Notes: a model not told the origin generated them from the sequence alone. Shown: positions 35,222 through 44,808, counted from the first letter of the stretch. The stretch: 64,000 bases of DNA from Actinacidiphila guanduensis (GCF_900103985.1 NZ_FNIE01000001.1:572466-636465); one strand, 5' to 3'. Numbers and translations: made by a program.

Positions 35222-35580
35222 GTGCGGGCGAGGCGCGGCGCCCAGTGGTGCGCCGGCCCGCTCCACCCCCGCCACCACTGGCTCGCCCTGCTGCCGGCTC
35301 GGCACGGCTGGCCCGCCGCCCGCCTGTCCACCGCGCTGGGCCTGCCCAGCAGGACAGCGGACGACATCGCCGACCACGCCCACCGGATCGCCCTGCACCA
35401 CGAGCGGACACCCTCTCCATCGCGTCACCCCGGCGACGACGCCGAGGCGGCCGATGACGCGAACTCCGCCCACGGGCCCCCGCACGCCGTGGACGCGCGA
35501 CCCCGTCCCCCGGCACCAGCCCGACGCCCGCGAGGACTCGCGAACTGCCGCTCTACGAACGGTCGATGGGCACTATCGCC
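35222..35580 (+). other. Coding-like fragment, not assignable
   Basis: The gap 34958-35658 has no recognised gene. The + frame across 35260-35460 (HHWLALLPARHGWPAARLST...) shows Streptomyces-like codon bias and a non-random helix-turn-like composition (ADDIADHAHRIALHHER), ending in low-complexity sequence. It may be a gene remnant or a short real gene with an unclear start; I do not assign a function. Confidence 0.3.
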
Positions 35581-35658
35581 CGGGAATCCGTGGAAAAAGG
35601 GGGACAAGGAGCTGTCTGCCGGACATCCCGACAGGCTCCAGCGCATGGAGGTGGCATC

Positions 35659-36645
35659 GTGACCCGACCGTACGGCGAACCGCCCGAGCTGTTCTGTCCG
35701 ATCCTCCCGCGGATCAACCCGGCCGCAGCCCGAGCCGACGCCTACGTGACGCAGTGGATGAAGGACAACGGCCTTTTTCTCCACCCGGAGCAGTTACCGA
35801 GGTACGGGGCCTCCCGATTCGGTACCTTCGCCGCCCGGGTGTGCCCCGATGTTCCCCTGGACGAGCTGCTGCTGTTCACGCGCTGGCTCGCGTTCGGCTT
35901 TTTCTACGACGACGCGTTCTTCGACGAGGGCGACAGCCGCAGCCGTCCGGGAGCCGCCGCGGACGCGGTGCTCGCCATCGTCTCGGTGTTCGCGCCCGAG
36001 CGCCTGACCGAGGGCCTACCGCGCTGGGAGGACACCAAGGGCTCGCACCGGCTCGACGTGGCCCGGACCCTGCTGGCGGAGACCCGCGCGATGGCCCACC
36101 CGGAGCCGTACGACCGGTTCTGCGCGCAGATGACCCTGTGGTTCTACAGCTACCTCTACGAGCCGGCCGCGCAGGCGGGCCCGGCGGGGCCGGACGTCGC
36201 CGCCTATGCCGTCAACCGGCTGTACAACATCGCGGCCGCGCCCTACGTGACGCTGGCGGAGATCGTCACCGGGTGTCCGGTGTCCGCCGACGAGCTGGCC
36301 GCGCCGGACCTGCGCCGGCTGAGGGCGCTGGCCGCCTATGAGATGGCGTGGTGCAACGACATCCACTCGGCCGCGCGCGAGGCCGAGGTGGACGGCCGAG
36401 TAGCGAACCTGCCCTCGTTGTTGCGCAACCGGGGGCTCGGCCCGCGGGAAGCGCTGCTGCGGGCCGTGGACGTGCACGACGCCGCGATGCACGCCTTCCT
36501 CCGCACCGAGACGGCCGTCCGTCCCACCGCGCCCCCGGCCGTGCACACCTACATGGACCTGCTCCGGACCTGGATGCGCGGCCACTACGACTGGTGCCGC
36601 ACGACGCTGCGCTACGAGGTTGCCGACGCCGCCACAGCGGACTGA
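35659..36645 (+). CDS. Class I terpene synthase
   Basis: A 328-residue terpene cyclase of usual bacterial length. The metal-binding Asp motif is FFYDDAFFDEGD (Asp84, Asp85, Asp89). The NSE triad is NDIHSAARE (Asn233, Ser237, Glu241), with the diphosphate-sensor Arg187 exactly 46 residues before it and the RY pair near residue 318 (TTLRYEV). All four elements support an active cyclase acting on farnesyl or geranyl diphosphate; the product cannot be predicted. The GTG start has GGAGGT 6 bases upstream. No P450 or prenyl synthase neighbour, so an orphan cyclase. Confidence 0.92.
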   Translation: MTRPYGEPPELFCPILPRINPAAARADAYVTQWMKDNGLFLHPEQLPRYGASRFGTFAARVCPDVPLDELLLFTRWLAFGFFYDDAFFDEGDSRSRPGAAADAVLAIVSVFAPERLTEGLPRWEDTKGSHRLDVARTLLAETRAMAHPEPYDRFCAQMTLWFYSYLYEPAAQAGPAGPDVAAYAVNRLYNIAAAPYVTLAEIVTGCPVSADELAAPDLRRLRALAAYEMAWCNDIHSAAREAEVDGRVANLPSLLRNRGLGPREALLRAVDVHDAAMHAFLRTETAVRPTAPPAVHTYMDLLRTWMRGHYDWCRTTLRYEVADAATAD

Positions 36646-36769
36646 GCGGCGGCCTGCGCATGCCCACGTACCAGGCAGGCCGGAGCGCTCCCCGCCGGCA
36701 GCGGTTTACAGTGGAAGATCCGCTGACCAGTGCGCCTCGCTCGGAGTCGAGGACGACAAACGGAGTCCC

Positions 36770-37195
36770 ATGCCGACCATCGACGCCGTAGAGGCCGGGC
36801 CAGGCCGCGACACGCTTCTGCGGGACGTCATGGACCGCATCGGCGACAAGTGGTCGATGGCGGTGATCTGCCGCCTCGAGGAGGGCCCGCTCCGTTTCAA
36901 CGCGCTGCGCCGCGCCGTCGACGGCATCACGCAGCGCATGCTCAGCATCACGGTACGCAGGCTGGAACGGGACGGGCTGATCACCCGCACCGTGGAGCCC
37001 AGCCTGCCGCCCCGGGTCGAGTACGCACTGACCGAACGGGGCGGGAGCCTGCACCGCGTGCTGGCCGATCTGGTCGCCTGGACCGAGGACAACCTCGACG
37101 CGATCCTCCGCGACCGCGAGTCGTACGACGCCGCCCATCCGGAGGGCGCCGCGACCTCCTCCCCCGCGGCATCGCAGGCCCCGCGCGCCTCCTGA
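36770..37195 (+). CDS. HxlR-family transcriptional regulator
   Basis: A 141-residue winged-helix protein with the HxlR pattern: DVMDRIGDKWSMAVICRLEE, RFNALRRAVDGITQRMLS, and the wing GLITRTVEPSLPPRVEYALT. HxlR proteins sense redox or aldehydes and usually control a neighbouring oxidoreductase. The ATG follows CGGAG. The nearest candidates are the terpene synthase upstream and the convergent glycosyltransferase; no divergent target is present. Confidence 0.9.
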   Translation: MPTIDAVEAGPGRDTLLRDVMDRIGDKWSMAVICRLEEGPLRFNALRRAVDGITQRMLSITVRRLERDGLITRTVEPSLPPRVEYALTERGGSLHRVLADLVAWTEDNLDAILRDRESYDAAHPEGAATSSPAASQAPRAS

Positions 37196-37502
37196 TCCGG
37201 GTCGGGACACGCAGCCGGAATGACGTCCCGGCCTTCTCGGCGGACGGCTCCGAGCCACGCCTTCGCCCCTGTCCGCGGCGCCTGCCCCGCGGCACAGTCC
37301 CGGGAATTCCACGGAACCGGCGCCCCAACTTTCGGCCGCGGCGACGCTCTGCCCGCGCGCAAACGCACAGCCGAACCCTTCCCAAGCGGTGAACTCCCCG
37401 CGGCGATCCTCCGTAGTCCGTGCGCGCACGAGCGCACCGCCCGGCCCGTGCGGGCGAAGTGCCCGCCGTCACGCGCGAGGGGCCTTGCGGTTGCCGCGCC
37501 GG
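37196..37502. other. Convergent intergenic region with a weak hairpin
   Basis: 307 bases without a supported gene. GCGGGC-GAAGT-GCCCGC at 37450-37466 is a short hairpin that could end the glycosyltransferase or HxlR transcripts. Confidence 0.35.
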
Positions 37503-38786
37503 TCAGCCGGTCAGTTCGGCGAGCGCCTTCTCGATCTCGGCCAACGCGTCCACGACGGCGTACTGTTCGGCCAGCCGCCCGGCGTTGTCCCGGTAGGAGT
37601 GGGTGCCGGTGATGTCCTCGACCGCCTTGCGGATGTCGGCGGCCGCCGGGTATTCGGTGCCGAGGTTGACCGCGGCGCCGGTGGCGGCCAGGCGCACGTT
37701 GTTCTCGTGCTTCTCCTCGCTGGTGCCGGCCGCGACCATGGGAACGCCGTGGCGCAGCGCCTCCTGCACGGCGCCGAAGCCGCCGTTGGTCACCAGGACG
37801 TCCGCGTACGGCAGCAGGACGTCGAACGGCACGAACTCCGCCACCCGGGCGTTGGCCGGTACGTCGCGGAGCTGCGCGGGGCGGCCGGTGGTGACGACCA
37901 CCAGGCCCGGGAAGTCGGCCAGCCCCTCCAGGGCCGGTTCGATCAGCTGGCCGAAGTCCTGGTTGGCGATGGTGCCCTGGGTGACGACCACCACGCGCTC
38001 GGCAGCCTCCACCTCCGGCCACCAGGCCGGGAGTTCGGCGGTGTCGGCGGACGGCGGCAGGCTGCCGACGAATCGTACGTGTGCCGGGGTGTCACTGCGC
38101 GCGTAGCTCAGCTCCTCCACCGACAGCTGGAGGAACAGGTCGGCCTTCAGGACGGTGGCGTCGAGGAAGAACGGGATGTCCTCGCCGGTGACTCCGAGTT
38201 CGGCGAGGGTCTGCTCGAACAGCTCCTGGGCCGGGCCGAGCAGCTGGCCCTTCACCATCGCGTTCGCCTCCCGGTTGCGGGCGCGGCCCTCCTCGCTGCT
38301 GTCCGGCGGCAGGCCCATGCCGAACGGAGCGGTGTCGGCGCTGGACAGCGTGAAGGACACCGGGCCGAGGCCGAGCGCGGTCACCGGGCGCGGGCCGGGT
38401 GCCCCGAGCAGGGACGGCACGGCACCGAAGAACGCGGTCTCGTACACCAGCACCACCGGCTCGTCCCCGGCCTGCGCCAGCACCCGCTGGACATCGCGGT
38501 GCTGGGGGGCCACCGCCTGCACGAAGACGTTGCGCATGTCCCAGGCGAACCGCTCGGGCCCGGCGGGCACCGCGAGCCGCTCCTGCGAGGCGAAGACCGC
38601 GTCGAGGTCGGCGCCGGCCGCCCCGGTGAACGCCTCGTACTCGACCCCCTCGCCGGCCAGGGAGCGGAACCGCTCGTGGCTCAGCAAGGTCACGTCGTGC
38701 CCGCGTGCGGCCAGAAACGAAGCCACCCGGCTGAGCGGGGCGACGTGCCCGTACACCGGCGACGCGGCCACCAGAATCCTGCTCAA
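37503..38786 (-). CDS. GT1/MGT-family glycosyltransferase (TTG start)
   Basis: A 427-residue UDP-glycosyltransferase-like enzyme with GT-B fold. N-terminal acceptor domain RILVAASPVYGHVAPLSRVA; C-terminal nucleotide-sugar site VLVTNGGFGAVQEALRHGVP. It resembles macrolide glycosyltransferases that modify or inactivate natural products. I choose the TTG at 38786, which has GAGGAG 6 bases upstream; an in-frame ATG at 38807 lacks a ribosome site. Divergent from an AraC-type regulator. Confidence 0.87.
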   Translation of the reverse strand: MSRILVAASPVYGHVAPLSRVASFLAARGHDVTLLSHERFRSLAGEGVEYEAFTGAAGADLDAVFASQERLAVPAGPERFAWDMRNVFVQAVAPQHRDVQRVLAQAGDEPVVLVYETAFFGAVPSLLGAPGPRPVTALGLGPVSFTLSSADTAPFGMGLPPDSSEEGRARNREANAMVKGQLLGPAQELFEQTLAELGVTGEDIPFFLDATVLKADLFLQLSVEELSYARSDTPAHVRFVGSLPPSADTAELPAWWPEVEAAERVVVVTQGTIANQDFGQLIEPALEGLADFPGLVVVTTGRPAQLRDVPANARVAEFVPFDVLLPYADVLVTNGGFGAVQEALRHGVPMVAAGTSEEKHENNVRLAATGAAVNLGTEYPAAADIRKAVEDITGTHSYRDNAGRLAEQYAVVDALAEIEKALAELTG

Positions 38787-39029
38787 GGAACTCTCCTCAT
38801 TTTCCATCGGTCCGGGGGGAAGCCTCCTGGGACATCCGGCCTCCCATGAACCCGTGAGGTGACAGTAGGAAGCCGCGGCACCTCGGGCGTGTGCCTGCGT
38901 GCCAAGCCGGGTGGACCGCAGTGCCAGATGCCGCCGGCGCCCTTTCGCGGTCAAGGCCGGGCCGGGGGTGAACAGATCCGGTCCCGCGTCCGTATCGGAG
39001 GAGGAGCAAAGGCACAGGAGGCGACAGGA

Positions 39030-40034
39030 ATGGACACCCGGGCGGCGGACGGCGGGGCCGCGCGGTCGCACACGGTGGATGTGACGGTGCCGGTCCGGCG
39101 GCCGGACGCGTTCGACGTGATGCAGCGGGACTGGGCGCGGCAGGTCGGCAGCGCCATACCGATACCGCCGTCGCGGCCGACCGGAGACGGCGACTACCGC
39201 ATCCGGATCCGGCAGGCGGCGGTGGACCGGCTGCTGGTCCACGACATCTTCAGCGAGTCGATCGTCGGCGGCAGCGGGGGGCGCTTCAACCACCTGAACG
39301 AGAAGGTCGTCGTCCACCTCGTCCAAGCAGGCGGCTGGAGCTTCGCCCGGTCCGACGCGCGCGGCTCGGAGACGCTGCGCGCTCCCGCCGGGGAGTTCCT
39401 GATCCGCTGGAACGACCCTTCCTGGGAGTTCGGCGTCGAGCCCGCCACCACCTCCCGCGTCCTGGTCCTGCCCGGCGCCGAGTTGCGCCCGCTGCTGCGC
39501 GACCGCTGGGCATCGGGGCCGCTCAGCGCGCCCGCCATGCGGGTGCTGACCGCTCAACTCGCGGGAGTGGACGCCGTCCTGGACGAACTTCCCGAATCCG
39601 CCCTGGCCGCCTCCCACCACGCCGTGGTCGAACTGCTCAAGGGTGTGCTCCTCGGCCAGGTCGACGGCGACGAGCCGGATTTCGCCGCGGCCCTCGTGCG
39701 GGCCGCCGAACGGCTCATCGCGGAACGGCTCGCGGAGCCCGACCTGTCGCCCCGCACGCTCGCCGCCGAACTCCACGTCTCGGTGCGTTCGCTGCACCGC
39801 GCCTTCTCCGCCGGGGGCGGTGAGTCCGTCATGGCCCGCGTGCGGCGGCAGCGCGTGGACCGGGCGCTCAGGGACGTGCGGGGCTCGGGGCTGACGGTCG
39901 CCGAGGCAGCGGCACGCTGGGGGTTCGCCGACAGCAGCCACCTGGTCAGGGCCTGCAAGTCCCTGTACGGGGAGACGCCGGCCGAAGGGCGGATCCGTCC
40001 GGCGGGTGACGGTGCGGCAGCGGTCCCGGGATAG
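39030..40034 (+). CDS. AraC-family transcriptional regulator
   Basis: A 334-residue protein with an N-terminal cupin-like AraC-binding domain (residues ~15-200; VVVHLVQAGGWSFARSDAR) and a C-terminal double helix-turn-helix (LSPRTLAAELHVSVRSLHRA; TVAEAAARWGFADSSHLVRA). The ATG follows CAGGAGG. It lies divergent from the glycosyltransferase and upstream of a FAD monooxygenase and amidohydrolase on its own strand, any of which may be its target. Confidence 0.9.
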   Translation: MDTRAADGGAARSHTVDVTVPVRRPDAFDVMQRDWARQVGSAIPIPPSRPTGDGDYRIRIRQAAVDRLLVHDIFSESIVGGSGGRFNHLNEKVVVHLVQAGGWSFARSDARGSETLRAPAGEFLIRWNDPSWEFGVEPATTSRVLVLPGAELRPLLRDRWASGPLSAPAMRVLTAQLAGVDAVLDELPESALAASHHAVVELLKGVLLGQVDGDEPDFAAALVRAAERLIAERLAEPDLSPRTLAAELHVSVRSLHRAFSAGGGESVMARVRRQRVDRALRDVRGSGLTVAEAAARWGFADSSHLVRACKSLYGETPAEGRIRPAGDGAAAVPG

Positions 40035-40235
40035 GCTGCGGCGCACGGCGGGTGCGGTGCGCGGGATTCCCTGAGCAGCGCCGTCCCACAGGGCGTGGAC
40101 TCGCGCCCCGGAGCCGGTGCGGACCGGCTTCCCCGCGTCGGATCGGGCCGGACCGGACGGCCGTGTTCGTGACATCCCCGCAGCCGGACGGCAGTCCACG
40201 GGCACCGTCCGCCTGCTCATCTTCAAGGAAACGGT

Positions 40236-41348
40236 GTGCAATCTCCTCGCATCCTGGTCGCCGGCGCCGGCATCTCGGGCCTGGCGCTGGCCAAGCTCCT
40301 GCTCGACCGCGGCCTGCCCGTCGACGTCGTCGAACGCCGTGCCGAGAACTCGCAGGCGCACGGCAGCGGGCTCTACCTCCCGGCGAACGCGGTGCGCGCC
40401 CTGCGTGCCATCGGTGTGGGCGACGAGGTCGCCAAGCGGGCCGAGCCCGTGGCACGGCAGCAGCTGCACGACCACCGCGACCGCCGGCTCGCCGCCTTCG
40501 CGGTCGAGCGCATCTGGGGTGACGTCGGCCCGTGCCTGGCGCTCACCCGCGGCGACCTGCACGAGGTGCTGCGCGCCGAGGTCGCCGGCGCCCACAGCAC
40601 CGCCGTGCGCTACGGCGTCGAGGTGACGGCGGTCGCCGAGGACGGGACCGTCACGTTCGCGGACGGCACCACCGCCGCCTACGACCTCGTCGTCGGCGCG
40701 GACGGCGTCAACTCCGCCGTACGGCAGACCCTGTTCGGCGCCCCGCCGCCGCGCTTCCTCGGCCAGCTGTGCTGGCGGTTCATCGCCGACGACACCGCGA
40801 TACCGGGGATCGCCGACTGGACGGCGCGGTTGGGCAGCAAGGGCCGCACCTTCCTGACCGTGCAGCTCGGCGGCGGCCGGGTCTACTGCTACGCGGACGT
40901 CAACAGCAAGGAGCCGACGGCTCCTGCGGGTGACTGGCGCGCCCTGTTCGCCGACTTCGGCGGCCCGGTGCCGCGGCTGCTGGAACAGGGCGAGCAGGCG
41001 TACTTCGCGGCGCTGCACGAGAGCGAGCACACCGAGTGGACGCGCCCGCACGCCGTCCTGATCGGCGACGCCGCCCACGCCTTCTCCCCCAGCATGGCCC
41101 AGGGCGGGGCCATGGCCTTGGAGGACGTCCAGGTGCTGGCCGAGGCCCTTGCCGCGGCGCCGGACCTGCCCGGCGCGCTCGCCGCCTACCAGGCCCGCCG
41201 CACCGAGCGCGTGGCCTGGGTGGTCGCCCAGAACCACCGGCGGGACAAGGCCCGCAACCTCCCCACGCTCCTGCGCAATCTCGTCCTGCGCCTGGGCGCT
41301 GAAGGCATGTTCAAGGCCAACCACGCGCCCCTGCACAACGAGCCGTAG
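40236..41348 (+). CDS. FAD-dependent monooxygenase
   Basis: A 370-residue group A flavin hydroxylase. FAD site ILVAGAGISGLALAKLLLDR, the DG motif VVGADGVNSAVRQ and the GD motif LIGDAAHAFSPSMAQGGAMA all present and in order. These enzymes hydroxylate aromatic or polyketide substrates. GTG start with AAGGAA upstream. The amidohydrolase follows after about 230 bases; a shared catabolic or detoxification role is possible but unproven. Confidence 0.9.
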   Translation: MQSPRILVAGAGISGLALAKLLLDRGLPVDVVERRAENSQAHGSGLYLPANAVRALRAIGVGDEVAKRAEPVARQQLHDHRDRRLAAFAVERIWGDVGPCLALTRGDLHEVLRAEVAGAHSTAVRYGVEVTAVAEDGTVTFADGTTAAYDLVVGADGVNSAVRQTLFGAPPPRFLGQLCWRFIADDTAIPGIADWTARLGSKGRTFLTVQLGGGRVYCYADVNSKEPTAPAGDWRALFADFGGPVPRLLEQGEQAYFAALHESEHTEWTRPHAVLIGDAAHAFSPSMAQGGAMALEDVQVLAEALAAAPDLPGALAAYQARRTERVAWVVAQNHRRDKARNLPTLLRNLVLRLGAEGMFKANHAPLHNEP

Positions 41349-41579
41349 CCGCCGGTGGGGCCTGTTCCGGGCAGGCCCCACCGCCCTTTCGCCGACCACA
41401 CGCGGCACCGCGCACCCGCCGGCGGACCTGCTGCCGAGGGTGCGGTTCCCTCGGCCGTACCAGGGCAAAGAAAAGTGCCTTCTTCCACCTCGGCAGCGCG
41501 TCGCGCAAGCTCGGAGGTGGTATCAGTCGTATACCGCCCGCCGTGGCGCATCCCGGCGGGTGGAAGAAGGCAGGGCGCA

Positions 41580-42959
41580 GTGAACCAGCAGGACCTCTTG
41601 ATCAGCGGCGGCCACGTCGTCACCCTCGACCCCGCGCTCGGCGACATCGAGGCCGGCGATGTCCTCGTGCGGGACGGCCGGATCGCGGCCGTCGGCCCCA
41701 CCGGGACCGTGCTCCCCGCCGATGCGGAACCCCACGGCGTGCGCCGCATCGACGCGCGGGGCCGCCTGGTGATCCCGGGAATGGTCGACGCCCACCGCCA
41801 TGTCTGGCAGGGCGCGCTCGGTGCCGCCACCCCCGACACCTCGCTCATGGGCTATGTCACGCGCGTGGTCCAGGACGTCGCCCCCGGTTTCGATCCCGAC
41901 GACATCTACGCCGGCACGCTGTGGGGCGCGCTGCAGGCGCTGCACGCCGGGGTCACCACCGTCGCCGACTGGGCGCACAACCTGCGCGGGCCCGGCCACA
42001 CCGATGCGAACGTCCGCGGGCTGCGCGACTCCGGGATCCGCGGCGTCTTCCTCCACGGCGGCCCGGGCACCGACACCGCCGGCTTCTTCGGCCGGCCCGG
42101 CGGGCGCCACCCCGACGACGCCGCGCGCGTCCGCGACGAGCACTTCGCCGACGGTGACGGCCGCCTGCGCATGGGGATGGCCCTGCGCGGTCCGGCCTTC
42201 ACCGACGAAGCCGCCACCCGGGCCGACGTCGCCTACGCCCGCGAGCTCGGCCTGCCGATCTCCGTCCACGTCGGCATGTCCGGATTCCCCGGCACCGTCG
42301 CCGCCCTCGACCGGCTCGGCCTGCTCGGTCCCGACATCAACCACGCCCACGCCAACCAGCTCACCGAGCACGAGTGGCAGTTGATCGCCGACAGCGGCGG
42401 CTCCGTGGCGGTGTCCCCCACCGTCGAGCTGCTCATGGCGCTCGGCACCCACCCCGCCAACGGGCCCGCCGCGGGGTACGGCATCCGTACCGGACTCGGC
42501 GTCGACACCACCACCAGCGCGGGCACCGACCTGTTCAGCGAGATGCGCCTGGCGCTGGCGGCCGAGCGCTCCCGGACCGCGGCACCCGCGATCGCCCGGG
42601 ACGAGGCGGTCGGTACCGTCACGCCCGACCCGCGCGACGTCCTGCGCCTGGCCACCGCCGGCGGCGCCGAGGCCTGGCACATGGCCGAGGAGATCGGCAC
42701 CCTCACCCCCGGCAAGCAGGCCGACCTCGTCCTGGTCGACCTGCGCGCACCCCACCTGGACGCCTTCGGCGACCCCGTGGCCGCGCTGGTGCTCGGAGCG
42801 GGCCCCTCCGATGTCGAGACCGTCCTGGTCGGCGGTGACGTCGTCAAGGAGGCGGGCCGCCTCGTCGGAGCGCACGCCGAGGCCGCGCGCGAGCTGGTCA
42901 CGGCGTCGCGCCGCCGCATCCGCGCGCGGGTCGCCGCGGTGGCCGGAGCCGGGTCGTGA
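41580..42959 (+). CDS. Amidohydrolase-family metal-dependent hydrolase
   Basis: A 459-residue enzyme of the amidohydrolase superfamily (TrzN/AtzA and cytosine deaminase-like branch). The composite beta domain ISGGHVVTLDPALGDIEAGD precedes the HxH metal motif IPGMVDAHRHVWQ; later ligands are His in ISVHVGMSG, His in NHAHANQLTE and Asp in GLGVDTTTSAGTDLF. It hydrolyses C-N or C-halogen bonds of cyclic substrates. GTG start. Confidence 0.9.
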   Translation: MNQQDLLISGGHVVTLDPALGDIEAGDVLVRDGRIAAVGPTGTVLPADAEPHGVRRIDARGRLVIPGMVDAHRHVWQGALGAATPDTSLMGYVTRVVQDVAPGFDPDDIYAGTLWGALQALHAGVTTVADWAHNLRGPGHTDANVRGLRDSGIRGVFLHGGPGTDTAGFFGRPGGRHPDDAARVRDEHFADGDGRLRMGMALRGPAFTDEAATRADVAYARELGLPISVHVGMSGFPGTVAALDRLGLLGPDINHAHANQLTEHEWQLIADSGGSVAVSPTVELLMALGTHPANGPAAGYGIRTGLGVDTTTSAGTDLFSEMRLALAAERSRTAAPAIARDEAVGTVTPDPRDVLRLATAGGAEAWHMAEEIGTLTPGKQADLVLVDLRAPHLDAFGDPVAALVLGAGPSDVETVLVGGDVVKEAGRLVGAHAEAARELVTASRRRIRARVAAVAGAGS

Positions 42960-43144
42960 GGGCGCTGCGGCGGGCCGTCGTCGTCCCGTAGCGTCGGCTC
43001 CGGTGGTGTCGCGCGCTCGGGCCGCTGCCTCGCCGGCGAGCCCGGTGTCCCGGGCCGTCCCGCCGTGACGGGGCCACCGTGCGGCCGGCCACGGACGGAG
43101 GACCGGGGCTCACGCCGGTACGGCAGCGATCGTGGCCCGGGGCG

Positions 43145-43909
43145 TCAGCCTGCGGCACGGGCGGACGTTCTGGCGGCGGCTGCCGCCGCGCGGGTGAAGG
43201 CGTGGGCGTCGGCGATCGCCGCGCCGCCCGTGTCGTTGTTGAAGTAGACGTAGACGTCGTCGGCTTCGCCGGGCCACGCGTCCCTCAGCCGCTCGGCCCA
43301 GGAGCGCAGGGCGGTACGGCCGTAGCGGGGGACCGGGGTGGCGCGGCCGCCGTGCAGGCGCAGATAGCCCCAGTCGGCCGTGCACCACAGCGGTGACACG
43401 GGGCGCGAGCCGCGGTCGGCCCAGCACAGCGCGCTGCGGTGGCGCTCCAGCACCCTCCGCAGTTCCCGCTCGGCCTGCCACCAGGAGGGGTGCCGCAGCT
43501 CGACGGCCACGCGGACCGAACGGGGGAAGCACCGCAGGCAGGCATCCAGGGATTCGGGGTCCGCGCGCAGGTTAGGCGGCAGTTGGAGCAGCACAGGGCC
43601 GAGCCGGTCGCCCAGGGCGGCGACGCGGTCCATCAGCCGGTGCACCGGCTCCTCGGGCTCGCGCAGCCGCTTGATGTGCGTCAGGTAGCGGCTGGCCTTG
43701 ACCGCCATGACGAAGCCGTCCGGCGTGCGCTGCCGCCACGCGGCGAAGGTGTCGGCCGTGGGCAGCCGGTAGAAGGCGTTGTTGTTCTCCACGGTGGCGA
43801 ACCGGGCGGCGTACTCCTCCAGCCACAGCCGCTGGGGCACCTGCGGCGGGTAGAGCACGCCGCGCCAGTCCCGGTACTGCCATCCCGAGGTTCCGACGAG
43901 CAAGACCAT
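43145..43909 (-). CDS. DUF72-family protein
   Basis: A 254-residue TIM-barrel-like protein of DUF72 (YecE-like). Typical motifs: VGTSGWQYRDWRGVLYP at the start, ENNNAFYRLP, FVMAVKASRYLTHIKRL, GPVLLQLPPN, ELRHPSWW, YLRLHG and VYVYFNND near the end. Biochemical role unknown in this family. The frame is open upstream, but family similarity starts at this ATG (MVLLVGTSGW). Confidence 0.9.
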   Translation of the reverse strand: MVLLVGTSGWQYRDWRGVLYPPQVPQRLWLEEYAARFATVENNNAFYRLPTADTFAAWRQRTPDGFVMAVKASRYLTHIKRLREPEEPVHRLMDRVAALGDRLGPVLLQLPPNLRADPESLDACLRCFPRSVRVAVELRHPSWWQAERELRRVLERHRSALCWADRGSRPVSPLWCTADWGYLRLHGGRATPVPRYGRTALRSWAERLRDAWPGEADDVYVYFNNDTGGAAIADAHAFTRAAAAAARTSARAAG

Positions 43910-43987
43910 GCCGCCATACGTGCCCGGCGGGCGGCGGAACGTACCAGGCGTGCCACGGAAGGGACCGGCGCGGCCCACGAGGCCATG

Positions 43988-44016
43988 TTGACAGGTGCAT
44001 GACGGTCGAAGATTCT
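43988..44016 (+). promoter_or_regulatory. Promoter candidate of the G1 peptidase
   Basis: TTGACA at 43988-43993, a 17-base spacer and GATTCT at 44011-44016, about 75 bases before the peptidase start. The -35 is perfect; the -10 is weak. Confidence 0.4.
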
Positions 44017-44091
44017 GTAGTGCCGCCCGACGTCCCGCACACGGCCAAGGGCCGGCGGTTTGAGCATCCTGCACCCCACGAAGGAGCCAGC

Positions 44092-44808
44092 ATGCGCAGA
44101 TTCCTGACCCGCCTCGCCACCGTCGCGGTGGCCTCGGCGACCCTCGCCGCCCCGGCCGTGCCGGTCACCGCGGCGGCCGCCCCGGGACTGTCCTTCCACC
44201 CCCTGCATTACAACATCAACGGCTACAACTGGGGCGGTTATGCCGCCACCGGCAGCAACTTCACCTCGGTTTCGGCCTCTTGGACCGAGGCGAACGCGAC
44301 CTGCAACTCCAGCAACGACCTCTACGCCCCCTGGGTCGGCATCGACGGGTACAGCTCGTCCACCGTGGAGCAGACGGGCGTGGAGACCGACTGCTCCAGC
44401 GGCAGCCCGGTGCACCAGGCCTGGTACGAGATGTACCCGGCCAACCCGGTCTACCTGAGCCGCAGTTCGTACCCGGTCTCGGCGGGCGACCACATCACCG
44501 CCTCGGTGAACTACGTCAGCGGCAGCACCTACACCCTGAAGCTGACCGACTCCACCCGCGGTTGGACCTACAGCACCAACAAGTCCCTCTCCTCGCGGCG
44601 GGCCAGCGCCGAGGTCATCATCGAGTCGCCGACCGGGGCCTACCCGAACTTCGGCACCCTCAACTTCACCTCGGCCACGGTCAACGGCAGCTCCCTCGGC
44701 TCCTACGGCCCGGTCGCCCTCGACCCGTCGAACGGCGCCTACGAGGCCCGTACCAGCGCGCTCGGCTCCAGCGGCACCAGCTTCAGCGAGACGTACCTGC
44801 GGGAGTAA
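44092..44808 (+). CDS. Secreted G1-family (eqolisin-like) glutamic endopeptidase
   Basis: A 238-residue exported protein with a Sec signal peptide (MRRFLTRLATVAVASATLAA, cleavage near AAAAP). The mature part shows the peptidase A4/G1 pattern: NWGGYAATGSNFTSVSASW, APWVGIDGYSSSTVEQTGVE with the catalytic Gln, HQAWYEMYP, and SAEVIIESPTGAYPNFG with the catalytic Glu. These acid proteases are best known from fungi; bacterial members are fewer. The ATG follows AAGGAG. Confidence 0.87.
   Translation: MRRFLTRLATVAVASATLAAPAVPVTAAAAPGLSFHPLHYNINGYNWGGYAATGSNFTSVSASWTEANATCNSSNDLYAPWVGIDGYSSSTVEQTGVETDCSSGSPVHQAWYEMYPANPVYLSRSSYPVSAGDHITASVNYVSGSTYTLKLTDSTRGWTYSTNKSLSSRRASAEVIIESPTGAYPNFGTLNFTSATVNGSSLGSYGPVALDPSNGAYEARTSALGSSGTSFSETYLRE

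Noticed and set aside
37503..41468. A 1321-residue minus-strand open frame
   Set aside because: Only the part after 38786 (glycosyltransferase) has a family pattern; the rest is antisense to the AraC and FAD monooxygenase genes, open because of GC bias.
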